64,000 bases of DNA from Bacteroidia bacterium (GTDB lineage Bacteria; Bacteroidota; Bacteroidia; J057), in NCBI GenBank assembly GCA_033391075.1, contig JAWPMV010000001.1, positions 7,750,001 to 7,814,000 of the forward strand. Direction: 5' to 3'. The position numbers and the translations under genes were made by a program. Shown piece by piece: positions 54,701 through 62,460 of the stretch. The notes under the pieces were generated by a model, which saw only the letters and a program-made list of their open reading frames with translations, was not told the origin of the DNA and made no database searches. Within the stretch, counting starts at the first letter, position 1, and each line of letters starts with the position of its first letter.

Positions 54701-54905
54701 TCCCGGGAAGAAAGAATTGAAACTTTTGAAAGAGCTTTATCAGGAAGAATGGAAATATTTCGAGCAAACTCCTGAAGCAGCTGAGGCCTATTTATCGGTA
54801 GGGGAATCTAAATCCGGGATTAGCATGGATAAAATTAGTTGTGCTGCACTCGCGGTTGTTATTCACGGAATCATGAACACAGAAGAAGCTTATACTCGCT
54901 CCTAA
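51732..54905 (+). CDS. PSD1-type protein: cytochrome c + DUF1549 + LamG + DUF1553 lipoprotein
   Basis: 1057 residues. Lipobox ASAC (Cys18). A planctomycete-type cytochrome c domain with CFSCH (Cys51, Cys54, His55) and LMPPPEAKIPLTEKQ; DUF1549 (about 155-370, FDLRGLPPSLEE, YWMDLARYADSDGY, LTLECARCHAHKYDPI, the last carrying a second CxxCH, CARCH); a LamG/concanavalin-like insert (about 470-650); DUF1553 (about 735-1040, NRVWEMHFGKGLVKTQEDFG, TSTPLQALALLNDPQ). The domain set is typical of Planctomycetes and Verrucomicrobia and less common in Bacteroidota. Its usual partner DUF1501 follows after 10 bp. Confidence 0.92.
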   Translation: MKSMRYYLIVLLMYASACRPSMPGEVAIAYEQLPEKIDYNFHVRPILSEHCFSCHGPDDKKREAGLRLDIAEEAIRKMEGSDTYAVRPGAAEESQLFHRILTEEESELMPPPEAKIPLTEKQKAILIKWIEEGAEYKKHWAFVKPEKKDHAFGEKHPIDYFVLNKWKEKGLTPNSKASKESLLRRISFDLRGLPPSLEELDQFLADTSAATYTNWVQKYLDSPDYGERMAAYWMDLARYADSDGYLDDKHRDFSPWRDWVIEAFQQNMPYDSFVSLQLAGDLMPDAKVEQILPTAFNRLHKKNSEAGIELEEFRVEYVADKTNTFGKAFLGLTLECARCHAHKYDPISQEDYYSIFSFFNQTDEIGHAVYGPDITPGPALLLADEDAQKQMEFLKEKIRQGEKSLAKVLSSTEVKLKVKAAEMEKALGSKEQAYYPFDKVKEFGKQKLSPERKSRQKPARLQEAQLKAGIKGLAIFNTDYSSAFLGEKVGWFERTDPFSIDFWVYPDRVYEEASVFLHCEDWRLGYKGYSLHLEDNRLKFLMAHAFPSNSLQLKSKIALPPEQWSHISLSYDGSSKAKGVQFYLDGKPIEMQIEVDNLYKGILYEYNIHTYGFGGFQLGKRDGVLPMDGGGIDEVRIFKEALTPLEIAYLHNPDILNEASETELRNWRFTQKTDIRKRQDELKSKREELNEIENSIPEIMVMKDLPKYRKSFVLNRGVYDDPAAEVFPQTPASILPYPEEFPQNRLGLTQWLFHPDNPLTARVIVNRVWEMHFGKGLVKTQEDFGNQGALPSHPELLDYLAIWFQESGWNLKALHAYILSSDTYQLSSKILPENLENDPENTYLSRGARMRLSAEMIRDNALAVSGLLVKKQGGPSVYPYQPEGLWDEISNKHWRYPYLQKPGEGLYRRSLYTIWKRTAPPPSMLIFDANDRSNCTVQRKQTSTPLQALALLNDPQYLEAARLIAESLMQENEDLEERIEKAFRMLTARIPGKKELKLLKELYQEEWKYFEQTPEAAEAYLSVGESKSGISMDKISCAALAVVIHGIMNTEEAYTRS

Positions 54906-54915
54906 AGCCAGCAAG

Positions 54916-56367
54916 ATGAATTATAAAGACAAAATCAGGGAATTGAATTTCCGACAAAGCCGCAGAGATTTTTTCAAGAAGTCGAGTCTGGGGTTTGGTG
55001 CTTTGGCTTTAGGACAATTACTCAATCCTACTTCGGCTTTTGCTTCGATGGGAGATAGGGGAGGAGTACTGGGAAAACCGCATTTTGCTGCCAAGGCCAA
55101 AAGGGTGATCTACCTTTTTCAGAGTGGGGGACCTTCTCAGATTGAATTATTCGACTATAAACCTCTGCTCAAAAAATGGCAGGGAGAAGAAATTCCGGAT
55201 TCGGTCCGAGGTACGCAAAGAAACTCGGGCATGGTTACAGATCAATCTACTTTTCCCCTGGTATCTTCTATTTATGATTTTAAACAATATGGGCGATCGG
55301 GTGCCTGGATGAGTGAGCTTTTGCCTTATACCTCTCAATTGGCCGATGAGCTTTGCATCATTCGTTCCATGTATACCGAGGCCATCAATCACGAGCCGGC
55401 TGTCATCTTCATGCAGACAGGTTCCCAAATCAATGGACGTCCATCTATTGGAAGTTGGCTTAGCTACGGATTGGGTTCCAGCAATGAAAATTTACCCGCC
55501 TTTGTTGTGTTGATTTCCAAAGGAGGAGGAGCCCAGCCTTTGAGTTCTCATGCCTGGGGAAGTGGTTTTCTTCCCTCTTATCATCAAGGCGTTCAATTCC
55601 GTTCCTCCAAAGATCCTGTCCTTTACCTCAATAATCCTCCGGGCATGAGTCGGGATAATCGAAAGGAAGTATTGTCCTATATCGAAAAACTCAACCAGCA
55701 ACAATATGAAAAATGGGGCGATCCTGAAATAGAATCCAAAATCCAGCAATATGAAATGGCTTTTCGGATGCAGTTATCTGTACCCGAAGTGGTGGATATT
55801 TCGAAAGAGCCTCAACACATCCTGGATATGTATGGGCCTGATGTGAAAAAGCCCGGCAGCTATGCTGCCAATTGTCTGCTGGCACGCAAGCTGGCCGAAC
55901 AGGATGTGAAATTTATCCAACTCTACCACATGGGTTGGGATCAGCATGGAAACCTTCCCAGCGGTATCAAAAGTCAGGCTCAGGGAACCGATCAGGCTAC
56001 AGCAGCCTTACTCAAAGACCTCAAACAAAGAGGCTTATTGGATGATACCCTGGTCATTTGGGGGGGAGAGTTTGGGCGAACCAGTTTTTCACAGGGACGT
56101 CTTACCAAAAGCAACTATGGCAGAGACCATCATCCCGGCTGCTTCAGCATGTGGATGGCAGGCGCAGGAGTGAAAAAAGGGATAAGTTATGGGGAAACCG
56201 ATGACTTCAGTTACAATGTCGTGAAAGACGGAGTCCATGTCCATGATTTTCAAGCGACCCTGCTACATTTGCTGGGGATTGATCATGAGAGACTGGTATA
56301 TAAATACCAGGGCAGGAAGTTCCGTCTGACCGATGTACATGGACATGTTGTCAAGGCCCTTATTTGA
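54916..56367 (+). CDS. Tat-exported DUF1501 protein (alkaline-phosphatase/sulfatase fold)
   Basis: 483 residues. Twin-arginine signal QSRRDFFKKSSLGFGALALG (Arg16-Arg17). DUF1501 marks: RVIYLFQSGGPSQIELFDYKP, HEPAVIFMQTG, LYHMGWDQHGNLP, LVIWGGEFGRT and GRDHHPGCFSMWMAG, which supply His and Asp metal ligands of the alkaline-phosphatase superfamily. The gene follows the PSD1-type gene by 10 bp, the standard pairing in PVC bacteria. The joint role, usually assumed to be processing of complex sulfated or modified sugars, is not established. Confidence 0.93.
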   Translation: MNYKDKIRELNFRQSRRDFFKKSSLGFGALALGQLLNPTSAFASMGDRGGVLGKPHFAAKAKRVIYLFQSGGPSQIELFDYKPLLKKWQGEEIPDSVRGTQRNSGMVTDQSTFPLVSSIYDFKQYGRSGAWMSELLPYTSQLADELCIIRSMYTEAINHEPAVIFMQTGSQINGRPSIGSWLSYGLGSSNENLPAFVVLISKGGGAQPLSSHAWGSGFLPSYHQGVQFRSSKDPVLYLNNPPGMSRDNRKEVLSYIEKLNQQQYEKWGDPEIESKIQQYEMAFRMQLSVPEVVDISKEPQHILDMYGPDVKKPGSYAANCLLARKLAEQDVKFIQLYHMGWDQHGNLPSGIKSQAQGTDQATAALLKDLKQRGLLDDTLVIWGGEFGRTSFSQGRLTKSNYGRDHHPGCFSMWMAGAGVKKGISYGETDDFSYNVVKDGVHVHDFQATLLHLLGIDHERLVYKYQGRKFRLTDVHGHVVKALI

Positions 56368-56372
56368 TGCAA

Positions 56373-56465
56373 TTAGAGCATTACAAAAAGAAGACTTGCC
56401 AAAACGAGCAAGTTCAGGAGGGACCAAAGCATAGAGATAGGTTTAAATTTAAGTTTGGCATTCAT
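56373..56465 (-). CDS. Tiny ORF, predicted single-pass membrane peptide (30 aa)
   Basis: ATG at 56465, stop at 56373-56375. The product starts MNAKLKFKPISML and continues into a hydrophobic stretch rich in Leu (about 17 residues) to the end. A basic head plus a hydrophobic tail is what a single-pass membrane peptide or type I toxin looks like. It could be chance: there is no ribosome-binding site, and the phylum rarely uses one. Confidence 0.35.
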   Translation of the reverse strand: MNAKLKFKPISMLWSLLNLLVLASLLFVML

Positions 56466-56557
56466 AATTCTAATGTTTAGGGTTCAAAAAATTTGGGGAA
56501 TCTATCTGGAAATCTCGGTTTGAATGAAAAGCTGATTATCTGGGGAATGGATCTCTT

Positions 56558-56662
56558 TTAGGAAAAAATATTTATCCCCAGAGCTTCCAAGAGGAAAGAG
56601 CAGAACAAGGGCACAACAAATACGCCCAGGTAAAAGGCCACACTTCCCCAATCAACTTTCAT
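56558..56662 (-). CDS. Tiny ORF, predicted single-pass membrane peptide (34 aa)
   Basis: ATG at 56662, stop at 56558-56560. The product is MKVDWGSVAFYLG followed by a hydrophobic core (VFVVPLFCSFLLEAL) and a short tail. It lies head-to-tail 92 bp upstream of the second tiny ORF on the same strand. Two consecutive hydrophobic small ORFs on one strand make chance less likely but do not exclude it. Confidence 0.4.
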   Translation of the reverse strand: MKVDWGSVAFYLGVFVVPLFCSFLLEALGINIFS

Positions 56663-56731
56663 TTTTACAGAAAATTTCCAGTTTTTCTTCGATACAATGC
56701 TTGTGGTATTCAAAGCTCTTTCTATATATAA

Positions 56732-56806
56732 TTAACATTAAGGAAATGCTAAATTAACATTATATTTAAAATAAATCAACATTTGCTTAACATTAAGTTA
56801 ATATTG
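56732..56806. repeat. TTAACATTA direct repeats in 11-bp phase
   Basis: TTAACATTA or close variants start at 56732, 56754, 56776 (TCAACATTT), 56787 and 56798 (TTAATATTG). The intervals are 22, 22, 11 and 11 bp, so all copies face the same side of the helix. The area is very AT-rich. It lies upstream of both the CHAT gene (+) and the tiny ORFs (-). Confidence 0.6.
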
Positions 56807-57073
56807 GATGCTTTTTCTGGCTTAAAGAGTCTATTTCATGGATTTGGTACTGAAAAAGAGAGACACATGCAGTAAATGTCAGGAGAGGAAGTGCCTTGCT
56901 AGGCCTAACATTCAAATGTTTTGGGATTTGGGCTATTTCATGTATTTTGAAGAATTCTATAGCAAAGCGATTGGGTTCTAAGTTGACAATCGTATTTCCC
57001 GCCTTTATTCCCTAACAATTAAGCCTGTAATTGGACTGGAATCTATTTGCTAAAAATTTCTTAATGATAACCT

Positions 57074-60000
57074 ATGAAATCCCTTCCGGTGATATTTTTG
57101 GCTTTTGCCAACGATCGGGTAGATGCTGCGAGATATTTGCGAAATCTGCCACTCGAACAAAGGCAAATTTATGAAGTATTGGAGGCTGCAGAAGAGGCGA
57201 AGCTTTGTGAAATAGTTTCTATTTCCAATGCCACGATCAAACAGATCATAGATACTTTCCAGAAAGAGCGCTACAAAGATCGGATAGCCATTTTTCACTT
57301 TGGTGGGCATGCAGATGGTTATCAATTATTATTGGAAACAGAGACTGGAGAACATGAAGTCGCTCACGGCAAAGGCCTGGTTTCTTTCCTTTCTCGCCAA
57401 AGATCACTGCAATTGGTATTCTTAAATGGATGTACTACCGAGCAGCAATCGCAGGAATTGGTTGATGCTGGAGTTCCTTTGGTTATTGGTACAAACTCCT
57501 CGATCTCAGATAATGTCGCTACCCGTTTGGCCGTTCGATTTTACGGAAGTCTGGCCAATGGTGCCAATCTCCTGCATGCCTGGCGGGATGCCGAGGATGA
57601 AATTCACATCAGAACTGCTGGGACAAGTTCTTCCTCACGGAGCCTTGATTTTGGCTTGTGGAACGATGAAGTAGTTCGCGATGCTTTCCCCTGGCGGCTG
57701 ATTCTGAGAGAGGGAGCAGAAATTGTGGAAGAGTGGAATCTGCCGGATGCCGCTAACAATCCCTTGTTTGGCCTTCCCAATCCCCCTAAAAAAGACTTGC
57801 CGGAAGAACCTTTTCGTTTTCTCAAATGGTACGAGGCGGATCATGCAGAAATCTTTTTTGGAAGGTCTTACGTGATCCGGAATCTATACGAGCGAATCAC
57901 AGATGAACATACGGCTCCTTTACTTTTACTATACGGTAAATCTGGAGTTGGTAAATCTTCTCTGTTGGATGCGGGCTTGTTACCCCGCTTAAGACAGATG
58001 TCGGAAGTAAAATATGTCCGGATTTCAAACGAATATACCTTGCTGAAAAGCCTAAGGCAGCAATTGGAGGAAAAGGAAGAAGATAAGGGAAAGAGCTTAA
58101 AGAAACTGTGGCAGGAAAAAGAGGAAGTGGCAGGAAAAGCCCAGGTTATCATCCTGGATCAGTTGGAGGGTATCTATACCGAAGGAAATGAAAATCGAGA
58201 GGCAGAATTAGAGGAACTCCTCGTTCAGCTGAAAGAAGTTTTTCAGGAAGTTTCGGACCGACCCAATGGTAAACTGATTCTTTCTTACCGAAAAGAGTAC
58301 CATGCTGAGATTGAAAAAACCTGTAAGGGCCTGCAAATTCCACGTGAACAAGTCTATCTACCAGCTTTGGCGAGAAAGGACATTATGGAAGTGGTAGGTG
58401 GATTAAGTTCTACGGAACGTTTGAGACGAAAATACCGATTGGAAGTAGACGAACTGCTTCCTACTATAATAGCAGACGATCTTTTGGTGGATAGCCATTC
58501 CTCCATAGCTCCAGTTTTGCAAATTCTATTGACGAAGATGTGGGAGTTAACTGAGACAGAGGAAAAACGCCACTTCAGCGTAGAAAACTACAATCGACTA
58601 TTGAAGGAAGGCATTTTGCTGGATGATTTCTTCGAACAGCAAACGCAGAAAATACGACAGCTTCATCCAGATGCCGAAAGTTCGGGTTTGATCATTGATC
58701 TGCTCAACCATCACACAACTGATTTTTCCACAGCTAGAAGCAGAGGTTTGGAGGAACTGAGGAAGCGCTACCTGCATCGGGAAGATGTATTGGAGACAAT
58801 CCTGCAAGAGTTGAAGCAGCTATACCTGCTAACAGATATTGGTGGAAAAACCACCCTGGCCCATGATACCCTGGCGCCTTTGGTTCAAAAAGAATTTAAA
58901 GAGTCTGATCGTCCCGGCCAGCGTGCAATACGGATTCTGGAAAGCAAACGGCCGAGCTTCGAGCAAAATAAGGAAGTCTACCTGGATGCGGATGACCTGG
59001 AATTGGTGGAGCAGGGGAAAGCAGGTATGCGCTTCTGGATAAAAAAAGAGGAAGAATTGATAGAGAGGAGTCGACTGAGGAAGGCGAAGTTGGAGAAGGA
59101 AAGAGCACGCAATAAACGCTTTAAGCAAATTGCAGTTGCCGGCCTTGCATTATTCTCCGTGGTGATTAGTTACCTGGGCTATCAGGCCTATCAGGAGGCC
59201 AGAGCCAATGAGAAGGTCGTCATGGCACTTGAAGTAGAAAGAACCGATGCAACCCAGGCATTGAGGTTAGCGGCTGAAGGCCAGGCCATCAAACCGGATA
59301 ACAAGGCGATAAGGCAAACCTTAAGCAGAATTTATGCTTCTAATGAGTTTTACCAGGATACTTACCAACAAAGGAGTCCGATACGAGCTTTGGCTTTATC
59401 TCCAGACGGCAAGCTTGTACTTAGCGGAGATGAAAATGGGCGAATTTGGCGTTGGGATGAAGGGGGAAACTTACTGGATTCAGCTAAGGTGTATGAGGAG
59501 GCCCTCCATGAGATAGTATTTACTCCAGATGGCGAATTTTATGCTACAGCGGCCAATGATTCAAGACTGTTGATATGGACTAAAGGAGGGGAAATATTTG
59601 AGCGATTAAAAGGTGATGGAACCCCTTTTACGAGTCTGGTATTCTCAACGGACGGGAAACAATTGTTGGGAGGTACGAGAGATGGGAAAATATGGATATG
59701 GTCATGGAAAACTGGAAAATTGGATACCAGTTTTGTTGCGCATGGGGGTAGTTTTCGAGGAGTAAAGTCATTGGATTATTCATCTGATGGACAACGTTTT
59801 CTCAGTGCGAGTGCTGATACCTCTGCAAAAGTATGGACTAGGAAAGGGGAGTTGATTCGAAAGCTGGATGCACGCTCAGATTGGGTTTTGAGCGCTTATT
59901 TCTCAGATAATGATCAATATATTTTGACAGCAAGTAGGGACAAGTCTGCAATATTATGGGACACTACAGGGAAAAAAATAGTTCAGCTTAAAGGGCATAC

Positions 60001-61216
60001 CAATAGAGTTACTAAAGCCTATTTTGGGCCTGGTGAGAATTTATTTACATCCGGTGCCGACGGAATAATCATTCAGTGGGATAAAGACGGAAACCAATTA
60101 AAAAAGTATGTAGGTCATGGAAATGCCATTAATGCTTTAGCATTTGATGAAAAAGCGAGGGTTTTCTTTTCTGCGAGTGAAAATGGAACTATTAGAAAGT
60201 GGGAAATTGATTCGAAAATAGCTAGACAATTGCTACATCCTCAGATTTCAACTACAACCTTGTTTACTGTTGGCCTTGGAGCGAATAATCTTTCTTTTGA
60301 TGGAAGCTTGTTAGCGACCGGAGGGGAAAAGAAATATTTGAGTAATTATGTAAGATTTACTGATCAAAGCACCCATGCTCTCCCCATTCGTATTTGGGAT
60401 TTACGTAATAAGAATACATACGATCTCGAAGGGCATGAGGCAGATATTAGTTCGCTTGCCTTTTCTCCTGATGCTAAGTCGCTTCTTTCAGGCTCTATGG
60501 ATGGATCACTCATATTTTGGACCCTTCCAACATCTAAGAGTCCAAAGTCCGAATCTAAAATTATCGGAACCCATAATGGAGGTTGCACACTTGTGAATTG
60601 GTCACAAGATGCATCATTTTTCATAAGTTCCGGACTAGATAGCCTGTTAAATATTTGGAACTCCAATGGTGAACTTTTGCAAAGCTTTAGGGGGGAAGAT
60701 TGGATCAGAACAGCTGCAATTTTCCCTGACGGAAAAACCATCTTAACTGGAGCAACTGATGGAAGCTTAAAACTCTGGGAAGTCGGAGGGGCTGAGGAGC
60801 CTAGTGCGATTTGGAAAGAACATCAAACAGCTGTTCGGAGCATTTGCTTTTCTCCTGACGGAAAATATCTAGCAAGTGGTGATCTCTCAAACACTCTCAT
60901 TCTATGGAATGATGAGGGGGAGATAATATGGAAGAAAGATCTTTCTGGAACAAGCCTCAGCGGTAGCGGTGCCATAAAGGACATAGAATTCTCCCTAGAT
61001 TCCAGGCAGATCATTTATGCTAGTGCTGATGGAGGGGCTAATATTCTGGACCTTAATGGGAACCTCTTGCAAAGCATGCAGGAGACAGCCGTTAAATTTA
61101 CTGGGGTAGGATTCGCCCCCGACGGAAATACCGTTTTTTGCGCCGGGGACGATGGCATGGTTCGATTTTATTATACCCTGGAGGGATATCTTGAACATCA
61201 GGGTATGAATAATTAA
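57074..61216 (+). CDS. CHAT protease - STAND ATPase - TM - WD40 protein
   Basis: 1380 residues. CHAT caspase-like domain 1-215 with His79 (HFGGHADG) and Cys120 (FLNGCTT), the expected His/Cys dyad. STAND (nSTAND1-type) ATPase about 255-620: FFGRSYVIRNL, Walker A GKSGVGKSS (288-296), Walker B VIILDQLE (358-365), then a helical region. A basic stretch (SRLRKAKLEKERARNKRFK, 666-684) leads into one TM segment (685-703). Residues about 765-1375 hold about 14 WD40 repeats, one of them (about 1050-1105) irregular, i.e. two seven-bladed propellers. By the positive-inside rule the CHAT and ATPase are cytoplasmic and the WD40 part is outside. The family includes NLR-like immunity and cell-death proteins. 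Stop is 4 bp from the convergent gene. Confidence 0.93.
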   Translation: MKSLPVIFLAFANDRVDAARYLRNLPLEQRQIYEVLEAAEEAKLCEIVSISNATIKQIIDTFQKERYKDRIAIFHFGGHADGYQLLLETETGEHEVAHGKGLVSFLSRQRSLQLVFLNGCTTEQQSQELVDAGVPLVIGTNSSISDNVATRLAVRFYGSLANGANLLHAWRDAEDEIHIRTAGTSSSSRSLDFGLWNDEVVRDAFPWRLILREGAEIVEEWNLPDAANNPLFGLPNPPKKDLPEEPFRFLKWYEADHAEIFFGRSYVIRNLYERITDEHTAPLLLLYGKSGVGKSSLLDAGLLPRLRQMSEVKYVRISNEYTLLKSLRQQLEEKEEDKGKSLKKLWQEKEEVAGKAQVIILDQLEGIYTEGNENREAELEELLVQLKEVFQEVSDRPNGKLILSYRKEYHAEIEKTCKGLQIPREQVYLPALARKDIMEVVGGLSSTERLRRKYRLEVDELLPTIIADDLLVDSHSSIAPVLQILLTKMWELTETEEKRHFSVENYNRLLKEGILLDDFFEQQTQKIRQLHPDAESSGLIIDLLNHHTTDFSTARSRGLEELRKRYLHREDVLETILQELKQLYLLTDIGGKTTLAHDTLAPLVQKEFKESDRPGQRAIRILESKRPSFEQNKEVYLDADDLELVEQGKAGMRFWIKKEEELIERSRLRKAKLEKERARNKRFKQIAVAGLALFSVVISYLGYQAYQEARANEKVVMALEVERTDATQALRLAAEGQAIKPDNKAIRQTLSRIYASNEFYQDTYQQRSPIRALALSPDGKLVLSGDENGRIWRWDEGGNLLDSAKVYEEALHEIVFTPDGEFYATAANDSRLLIWTKGGEIFERLKGDGTPFTSLVFSTDGKQLLGGTRDGKIWIWSWKTGKLDTSFVAHGGSFRGVKSLDYSSDGQRFLSASADTSAKVWTRKGELIRKLDARSDWVLSAYFSDNDQYILTASRDKSAILWDTTGKKIVQLKGHTNRVTKAYFGPGENLFTSGADGIIIQWDKDGNQLKKYVGHGNAINALAFDEKARVFFSASENGTIRKWEIDSKIARQLLHPQISTTTLFTVGLGANNLSFDGSLLATGGEKKYLSNYVRFTDQSTHALPIRIWDLRNKNTYDLEGHEADISSLAFSPDAKSLLSGSMDGSLIFWTLPTSKSPKSESKIIGTHNGGCTLVNWSQDASFFISSGLDSLLNIWNSNGELLQSFRGEDWIRTAAIFPDGKTILTGATDGSLKLWEVGGAEEPSAIWKEHQTAVRSICFSPDGKYLASGDLSNTLILWNDEGEIIWKKDLSGTSLSGSGAIKDIEFSLDSRQIIYASADGGANILDLNGNLLQSMQETAVKFTGVGFAPDGNTVFCAGDDGMVRFYYTLEGYLEHQGMNN

Positions 61217-61220
61217 ATCC

Positions 61221-62105
61221 CTAATTATTCCGAACCGCCTTTCTACCTTCTATTTTTGCCCTCCCAGGACCGACTCTTCTCCTTAACTTACTGTTTAGGT
61301 AAGTGTTGACCCATTCTCTATTTTCCGGCGAGTCTCCTAATCCGTGAGCGTGATTAAATAAATCCATGAGATTATTTATGGTTTTATATCTGTTTGGTCC
61401 ACTTTGTAAGGCGTTAGTATTAATCTTTAGGAAGTGATTGATTTCACGTTTGATCTTCTCTTCATCAAGAAAAATAGGCCTAAATGTCCCTAACTTAGTA
61501 TAGGTTTCATATCGATAATAAACGTTTAAGGGGCCAGCTTCCCGGGGATTGATTGGGTTCCCATCAACTATATATATTTTAGCCTCTTTAAAGGAGATCT
61601 GGTTGTTCTGGGTATACATATATTTCGTGACTCTCTTACCCTTGTAAGAATAATCAATTCTAAAAGGGGCCAGCTTTCTTGGGATAGGAAGGTGCCTGAT
61701 GGGAATAGAAAATTCTTCACCCAGGATAACTCTCTTGGGTTCTGAAAAGAAAGATTTCAAAAATGCTATTTCTCCTTTGGCATTTTGAGGTGGAGTAAGG
61801 TTGAATTGATACCCATCGTCCTTAAGAGGAATCAGTTTATTTTTCTTCTTTCCTTCAGCTAGCGTAGGTATCAGAACGTAATTTACTCTGGTATCAGCAT
61901 TTAACATAAGAGCCATGGCAGTAGTATCGCCTTTATCAATTAAGCAGAGCTCGGTAATTGAATTTATATTGATGATATCTCCATGATGCAACTGCCGGTC
62001 AGTGGTACATAACTTTACAATCCCGAAAGTTTCAATTATGGTGTACTTAGCTGCAGAAAGATAGCCGCAAAGGCTTATCAAAAGAATGCTTAAAAAGGTT
62101 CTCAT
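61221..62105 (-). CDS. Exported protein of unknown function, convergent with the CHAT gene
   Basis: 294 residues from the ATG at 62105 (MRTFLSILLISLCGYLSAAK, a signal peptide); a TTG three codons earlier is in frame. The start of the mature part (YTIIETFGIVKL...LHHGDIININSITELCLIDKGD) has the look of a small beta-barrel domain that I associate with exported proteins found beside CHAT genes in other Bacteroidota; this is recollection, not a search result. The C-terminal half is helical and basic. It ends 4 bp from the CHAT-STAND-WD40 gene and so is linked to it physically but not by a common transcript. Confidence 0.7.
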   Translation of the reverse strand: MRTFLSILLISLCGYLSAAKYTIIETFGIVKLCTTDRQLHHGDIININSITELCLIDKGDTTAMALMLNADTRVNYVLIPTLAEGKKKNKLIPLKDDGYQFNLTPPQNAKGEIAFLKSFFSEPKRVILGEEFSIPIRHLPIPRKLAPFRIDYSYKGKRVTKYMYTQNNQISFKEAKIYIVDGNPINPREAGPLNVYYRYETYTKLGTFRPIFLDEEKIKREINHFLKINTNALQSGPNRYKTINNLMDLFNHAHGLGDSPENREWVNTYLNSKLRRRVGPGRAKIEGRKAVRNN

Positions 62106-62114
62106 CAGATTCAA

Positions 62115-62460
62115 AGGTTAAAGGATTAAAAATGAGTCCATACTAAAACCTCAGGGTCTTACGCATGATCTGGCACTCCAATATTCCCATAGGAACACAG
62201 AGTTATTGCACTTTATCATTATGGAGACGAATGGGAGAGGACATTTACATCAAGCCTAGTGACCTGAACACCAAAGGAAAAGTATCTATAATATACACTT
62301 TAGTTTTGTGAAAATGCCTGAATGTTAAAATTTTTACAGGTGTGAGCTACTGTAAAAAGCTCTCTGAACTTATTCGGAGCTCCAAGGAAAAGCAGTATTA
62401 AACCCAAAACTTGACAATTCCCCGCTTTAAAGCGATCTTAAATCAACATATACGATCGCA
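62115..62460. other. 346-bp divergent promoter region
   Basis: Between the exported-protein gene (-) and the GH127 gene (+). It contains a TAnnTTTG element (62301-62308), the palindromes GGAGCTCC (62376-62383) and GCTTTAAAGC (62424-62433), and a TTGACA at 62411 whose meaning is doubtful in this phylum. No coding sequence seen. Confidence 0.6.
62301..62308 (+). promoter_or_regulatory. Possible -7 element TAGTTTTG upstream of the GH127 gene
   Basis: Fits TAnnTTTG, 152 bp before the ATG at 62461, implying a long 5' leader if used. No matching -33 TTG. Confidence 0.35.

Larger units (their letters stand above)
56368..57073. other. 706-bp region with tiny ORFs and phased repeats before the CHAT gene
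   Basis: No gene longer than 60 codons. It holds two short minus-strand ORFs coding for hydrophobic peptides (56373-56465, 56558-56662), an AT-rich direct-repeat array (56732-56806), and about 265 bp up to the CHAT gene in which I see no clear promoter element. Confidence 0.7.

Noticed and set aside
62411-62440. Sigma-70 promoter with TTGACA
   Set aside because: The phylum uses a different consensus and no fitting -10 element is found; probably chance.
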